Assembly (NCBI GenBank): GCA_024707325.1
Contig: JANPZY010000001.1
Span: 744,001-808,000 of the forward strand
Direction: 5' to 3'
Length of the DNA: 64,000 nt
DNA from: Opitutus sp.
Lineage (GTDB): Bacteria; Verrucomicrobiota; Verrucomicrobiia; Opitutales; Opitutaceae
Made by a program: the position numbers and the translations under genes
Shown here: in pieces, positions 60,221-64,000 of the stretch
How positions within the stretch are numbered: position 1 is the stretch's first letter
How the letters are laid out: every line of letters starts with the position of its first letter
Notes under the pieces: generated by a model
Database searches by the model: none
What the model was told of the DNA's origin: nothing
The model's input: only the letters and a program-made list of their open reading frames with translations

Positions 60221-61900
60221 TCAGCGATAGCGGTAGAGCTTTACGCGCTGGATAACGAAGCGGCCGGGCTCGAGTCGGACGTGGCGGCCCTGGTGCGTCT
60301 GGTCGCCGTTGAGCCAGCGGGTGCGCTGCCATTTGCCGTCGACGTAGCGGCCTTCCTCGACGCTAAGGAGACCGATGTGCTCGCCCGCGTTTTCGGAGGA
60401 GAACGTGATCGTGACGCCAATGCCGCCGAAGACGAACTCGTCGGGACCGGTTTGAATCGCGATCGCAGCGGCGGGAAGCACCGTGCGGTCGGAAGGACGG
60501 TCGCCGGCTTCGTTGATCACGCCATCGGCGAGTGACGGCGCGGCGACGCGTTCGTAAGTCACGTTGAGCACCACGCCACCGAGCGCGCGTTCGTGCGGCT
60601 TGCGTTGCTCGGCGGCTGGCGGGAGCAGACCGATCATCGTGCGTTCGCCCGTGTGCTGCACAATGAGCGGTGTGAGCTGGCGCACGAGGTCGTTGGCGCC
60701 GGTGAGCATCCGCGCAGGCTGCGCCTCGATCGATTCGATGCCGAACGGCGAGAAGCCGATCGCGCCGTGTTCGCCGTAGGCGTAGAGCGCGTTGGCCGCA
60801 GCGTCGGTGTTGCGCAGCGCTTCGGGAATGAAGAGCGGATTGCCGTGCTTCGCGTAACGGTCGGCCCACTCGGCGAAGTTCGGGAAATAAATGTCCGGCG
60901 CGATGAAATCGATCGCGGGCGCGCCCGCGCGCCAGATGTCGAGCAGGTGCGGCAGCGGTCCCGCGCTTGGATACTGACCGGGACGATACGCGGGGCGAAT
61001 CAGCGCGGCGTTGGCAAACATCGGCAGCGGCAACTCGGCCTTGCCGGCCGCGGCGACCGCATGTGTGTAGCGTGCAAAGTGCCACGCCATGAAAATCTCC
61101 TCGGTGGCGGCGAGATCGTCGCGGCCGAAAACTTCGGTCCACGTGCCCTGGGTTTTCGCACCGGCGGCACGCCAGCGGTCGCGCAACGCGGGCACGAGAC
61201 GATCGGCGTTTTCGGCGAGGTAGCGGCTGAGTTCCTCGGGAATCGGCCCGGCGAAAAGACGATTGGCCTCGTCGCTGTGGTCGCGCGCGCTGGGGATCAT
61301 GCCGATCTCGTTTTCCACCTGCACCATCACGACGGTGTGCTGCGTATCCACTTCGCGGAGACGGCGCATGACGGCGGCAAAGGCGCGCGCGTCGGCATCG
61401 CGGTTGGCGTCGGAGAACGGGGAAAGAATTTCCACCGTGCGGCCGGAGGCGTCGACGCTGCGCGGAAAGCGCGTGAGGTCGGTCTTCACCCACGCGGGGG
61501 CGTAGCACGACATGCTGTTTTTCCACGAACCGAACCAGAGGAGCACGAGCCGCATATCGTGCGCACGGGCGTCGGCGAGCAGTCCGTCGAGCGTGGAGAA
61601 ATCGAAGCGGCCCTCCTCGGGTTCGATCTGATCCCAGTAGAGCGGGACGACGAGCGTGTTGAGGTTGAGCGCCTGAAATTTCGGCCAGTAGGGTCGCAAG
61701 TAATCGGGTTCGCCGGTGGAGTTGCCGACTTCTCCGCCTCGCGCGAGGAATGGCTTTCCGTCGACGAAGAGCTGGCGGGTGGCGCCCTTGGAGCGGAGTG
61801 CGGGCACAGCGGCGCTGGCGAAGGTTGATCCGCTGGCGAAGAGCAAGACGGCCAGCAACGCACGCGACCAGCCGGAGATCGAGGTGGATAGATGTTCCAT
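60221..61900 (-). CDS. GH35 beta-galactosidase with DUF5597 domain
   Basis: A 559-residue exported enzyme. Signal peptide MEHLSTSISGWSRALLAVLL into SGSTFASA. FLARGGEVGNSTGEPDYLRP, LNTLVVPLYWDQIEPEEGRF and LVLLWFGSWKNSMSCYAPAW are GH35 barrel motifs. The acid/base Glu lies in VMVQVENEIGMI and the nucleophile Glu in PLFIPEALRNTDAA. A C-terminal DUF5597 domain follows (LGGVVLNVTYERVAAPSLAD, FVFGGIGVTITFSSENAGEH). It likely releases beta-galactose or a related sugar from hemicellulose side chains. The ATG at 61900 begins the signal peptide and lies 15 bases after a strong leader hairpin. Confidence 0.9.
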   Translation of the reverse strand: MEHLSTSISGWSRALLAVLLFASGSTFASAAVPALRSKGATRQLFVDGKPFLARGGEVGNSTGEPDYLRPYWPKFQALNLNTLVVPLYWDQIEPEEGRFDFSTLDGLLADARAHDMRLVLLWFGSWKNSMSCYAPAWVKTDLTRFPRSVDASGRTVEILSPFSDANRDADARAFAAVMRRLREVDTQHTVVMVQVENEIGMIPSARDHSDEANRLFAGPIPEELSRYLAENADRLVPALRDRWRAAGAKTQGTWTEVFGRDDLAATEEIFMAWHFARYTHAVAAAGKAELPLPMFANAALIRPAYRPGQYPSAGPLPHLLDIWRAGAPAIDFIAPDIYFPNFAEWADRYAKHGNPLFIPEALRNTDAAANALYAYGEHGAIGFSPFGIESIEAQPARMLTGANDLVRQLTPLIVQHTGERTMIGLLPPAAEQRKPHERALGGVVLNVTYERVAAPSLADGVINEAGDRPSDRTVLPAAAIAIQTGPDEFVFGGIGVTITFSSENAGEHIGLLSVEEGRYVDGKWQRTRWLNGDQTHQGRHVRLEPGRFVIQRVKLYRYR

Positions 61901-61915
61901 GGGTGAAGAAGGAAG

Positions 61916-61959
61916 CGGACCGGCATTCCGCGGCACTTCAGCGGAATCACACCGGTCCG
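61916..61959 (-). promoter_or_regulatory. Strong 5'-leader hairpin before GH35
   Basis: CGGACCGG at 61916-61923 pairs with CCGGTCCG at 61952-61959, and inner TTCCGC and GCGGAA extend the stem across small bulges. It lies 15 bases upstream of the GH35 ATG and could mask the ribosome site or stabilise the mRNA. Confidence 0.55.
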
Positions 61960-61970
61960 ACACACAACAC

Positions 61971-61995
61971 GCCGGCAGGTCTAACGTTTGCCGGC
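61971..61995. promoter_or_regulatory. Candidate operator GCCGGCA...TCTAACGTTTGCCGGC
   Basis: GCCGGCA at 61971-61977 and TGCCGGC at 61989-61995 enclose GGTCTAACGTT. The word TCTAACGTTT is the same as in the two sites at 41732 and 42080. It lies between the TonB receptor terminator and the GH35 leader. Confidence 0.5.
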
Positions 61996-61996
61996 A

Positions 61997-62042
61997 CGAA
62001 AAACAAGGCACCCGGCTCCGCAGTGGTGCGAAGCCGGGTGCC
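61997..62042 (-). terminator. Terminator of the TonB receptor gene
   Basis: GGCACCCGGCT at 62007-62017 pairs with AGCCGGGTGCC at 62032-62042. On the minus strand the stem is followed by TTGTTTTTCG. GH35 therefore probably has its own promoter. Confidence 0.85.
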
Positions 62043-62054
62043 ACATGCAGTCAA

Positions 62055-64000
62055 CTAGAACGAGAACGTATTCGTGATGAACCACTCCTGCAGTGGCGCG
62101 ATGCGCACCGCCGCCCAGGTCTGTCCGTCGGGTTGAACGGAGATCGGGATGAGGTCCTTTTTCGCGAAGGCATTGCGCACGTTGAGCTGGATGCGCCAGT
62201 CGATGCGCTTCGTGAGTTTACGTTCGTAGCTGAGCCAGAGGTCGATGGCGTCCTCGGTCGGACCGTAATAGGGCCGGCTGAGGTCGAAGCTCGCCTGATT
62301 GTTTTCGCCGGGCAGCACCGGGTAACCGATGACCACCTTGTCCTGCCAGCGATAGCTGCCGCCGATGCCGAAGCCGTCGAGCAAACCTTCGCGGAACGTG
62401 TAGTTCGTGACGAAGTTGAAGCGCCAGCGGCGGATTTCGGGCGCGGACGCGCCTTGTTGCAACTTGAGCAGCGTGTATTGGCCGCGCCAGTTGGCCCAGT
62501 TCTGGCGGACTTCGTTCGAGGGAACGTAGTTGCCGTTGAACTGGCGCATGTCGCCGGCCACGCCGGCCATCTGCTCGTCGAGATAAGCGACCAGCTCGTC
62601 GAGGACGGGACCACCGACGTTGGTGCGCACGGCCTTCGTCTCGGAGGCATTGAACGCGATGCGCCAGTTGGGCAGCGGGTTGGCGGTGAGCTCGAACTCG
62701 TAGCCCTTCGTCTGCGTGTCAGCCGTGACCGAAAGGCCGGGAGGCGCGATGGGCGCGTAGGCGTAGAGCGTCGCGAGTTCGGGGCGATACTGCGGCGCCG
62801 GATCCTGCCCCTGGAGGGTGGCCTCGTAAGTCGCACGGTCGGTCAAGGCCGACGGCGTGGTCGGCGTGTAACCCCACGCGCTGAAGTAACCCTTGTCGGC
62901 GAGCCAACCCTGAATCTCGTTCCAAGCGCGAATGGACGCGTCGCGATGACGATCGGCCTGCCCTTGCGACTCGAGCGTAGCGCCCGCGGGCACCGGCGAG
63001 GGATTGCCGTCGAGATCGGCGACCGGGCGACCAGACGCGTCGAGGTAGGCCGGCGTCCAGAAGTAACGCTGACCGGGCGAGAGGTTCGTCTGCTCGCGCG
63101 TGTCCCAGGTGTATCCAGCCATCCGATACAGGAAGACGTTGCGGAACTTCAGACCCTGAGCGATCGTGCCGGACAGGCCGCCGAGATCGAGCTGGGTGCT
63201 GGCGTTGGAGACCTTCGACTCGTATTTCACGGCGCGGAAGGAGTAACGGCCGTCCTTCGTCGAGAGGAGGACACCATAGTCCTTGGTGCTGCCGGTCGGG
63301 TTGCTGATCGCGTTGCCGTAGACGTCGCGACGGGTGTCGGTGACCTGGAAGTTATCCGACTTGTTGTAGGAGAGGCTGACGTTGATCGGCAGCAAGTCGC
63401 GATTCGGGAGGAGCTTGTTCAGATGCACCACGAGGCCACCGCTGGTGGAGTGGTCCTTGAAGATCTGCTCCGGCGGATAGTCGTCGGGGAGACGGTAAAC
63501 GTCGCCGCTCAGATCGAGCATGTTGCGATTGAGCGCCTGACCGACGGCGCTCACGGCCTTGCCCTTCACTTCGTCGTAGCGCCAGCCGAGCGTGGGCACG
63601 ATGGCGTCGTTCCAGAGGAAGCCCTGCCAGGAACCGGCGAAGGACTTGGTCTTGCGCAGCGACATCTGCGCGTTGGTGAGGAGCGCATCGTTGTTGCCAA
63701 GGTCGGAACGCAGCAGGTTCGCGCTCACGTTGGTGTTCCAGCCGACGTAGTTCGCCGGGTTGGAGTTCTGCGAAACCGCCTGCTCCGGATTGTAGATCGC
63801 GAGGAGGTTGTTCGGAACAGTCCAGGGATCGTCGAAGTTGACGCCCGCCGGATTCGTCCAGGTGTTGGCGAAGTGGTAGATCGGCGCATTGCTCAGCGTG
63901 ATCGGAGCACCGATGTTCGAGATGTTCGCGCCCGCGGCCGACGACGCATTGGCCAGCGAGGGTCCGAGGTAGATCGCGCTGACGGGTGGACGATCCTTGA
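62055..64000 (-). CDS. TonB-dependent receptor, C-terminal part (5' end outside window)
   Basis: About 648 C-terminal residues are visible; the frame is open to the window edge. It is an outer-membrane barrel: MSLRKTKSFAGSWQGFLWND, VVHLNKLLPNRDLLPINVSL, YSFRAVKYESKVSNASTQLD, TKGYEFELTANPLPNWRIAF and NYTFREGLLDGFGIGGSYRW. It ends in aromatic EWFITNTFSF, the expected terminal strand. Receptors of this length in this group take up oligosaccharides. Followed by GH35, GH115 and SDR, it is the likely xylan-fragment importer of the locus. Confidence 0.88.
   Translation of the reverse strand, partial: KDRPPVSAIYLGPSLANASSAAGANISNIGAPITLSNAPIYHFANTWTNPAGVNFDDPWTVPNNLLAIYNPEQAVSQNSNPANYVGWNTNVSANLLRSDLGNNDALLTNAQMSLRKTKSFAGSWQGFLWNDAIVPTLGWRYDEVKGKAVSAVGQALNRNMLDLSGDVYRLPDDYPPEQIFKDHSTSGGLVVHLNKLLPNRDLLPINVSLSYNKSDNFQVTDTRRDVYGNAISNPTGSTKDYGVLLSTKDGRYSFRAVKYESKVSNASTQLDLGGLSGTIAQGLKFRNVFLYRMAGYTWDTREQTNLSPGQRYFWTPAYLDASGRPVADLDGNPSPVPAGATLESQGQADRHRDASIRAWNEIQGWLADKGYFSAWGYTPTTPSALTDRATYEATLQGQDPAPQYRPELATLYAYAPIAPPGLSVTADTQTKGYEFELTANPLPNWRIAFNASETKAVRTNVGGPVLDELVAYLDEQMAGVAGDMRQFNGNYVPSNEVRQNWANWRGQYTLLKLQQGASAPEIRRWRFNFVTNYTFREGLLDGFGIGGSYRWQDKVVIGYPVLPGENNQASFDLSRPYYGPTEDAIDLWLSYERKLTKRIDWRIQLNVRNAFAKKDLIPISVQPDGQTWAAVRIAPLQEWFITNTFSF

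Noticed and set aside
1..64000. tRNA, rRNA, insertion sequences and prophage genes
   Set aside because: No GTTCGAATC-type T-loop in a cloverleaf context, no rRNA-like stretch and no transposase, integrase or phage structural motif was seen in any frame.

Overview
The window is high-GC bacterial chromosome, and its gene content points to a Verrucomicrobiota member, most likely Opitutaceae. Supporting signs are TonB-dependent receptors whose N-terminus runs VQLNAFTVSTERDYGYRAS, several LacI-type regulators beside secreted glycoside hydrolases, Sde182-type and DUF255 proteins, and weak ribosome binding sites with frequent GTG or TTG starts. No rRNA, tRNA, CRISPR array, transposase or prophage gene was seen. 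The family assignment is inference from gene content.

Layout. 1-12.6 kb: the end of a GreA/GreB-type factor, an ABC exporter, secreted enzymes (an Sde182-like nucleoside-hydrolase-fold protein and a GH97), a YCII protein, a Gfo/Idh oxidoreductase, a SpoU rRNA methyltransferase, an unusual alpha/beta hydrolase and a Tat-exported metallo-beta-lactamase-fold enzyme. 12.7-16.5 kb: an ECF sigma factor, a zinc-finger anti-sigma protein with a HEAT-like domain, a DUF4097 protein and a DUF3667 membrane protein, which together look like an envelope-stress module. 16.6-36.4 kb: mostly housekeeping genes, including lipid modification (desaturase, CFA synthase), RluA, a GH3-type adenylating enzyme, TlpA, LysR, YggS, AroE, prepilin peptidase, GalK, YgfZ, DAHP synthase, malate dehydrogenase and a Nudix hydrolase. 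36.4-47.3 kb: sugar acquisition (GH1, an AmpG-like permease, a DUF255 protein, two LacI regulators, a TonB receptor). 47.4-51.6 kb: a tight four-gene cassette (SxtJ-like, NodU/SxtI-type carbamoyltransferase, DUF5989/SxtK-like, SGNH hydrolase with TPR-like repeats). 51.6-64 kb: a glucuronoxylan locus (a LacI regulator divergent from GH8-GH67, then a convergent operon of TonB receptor, GH35, GH115 and SDR).

Two themes cut across the genes. First, seven intergenic arrays share one design: imperfect 8-bp palindromes (GTGCGCAC-like alternating with GTCGCGAC-like) separated by 3 bp, giving an exact 11-bp period over 10-18 units. All seven lie just after the 3' end of a gene and run in that gene's sense. 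Second, at least seven genes are broken by single-base shifts, most of them in mononucleotide or GC runs. This pattern suits residual long-read assembly error better than genuine gene decay, so those genes are annotated as broken with their probable intact product described.
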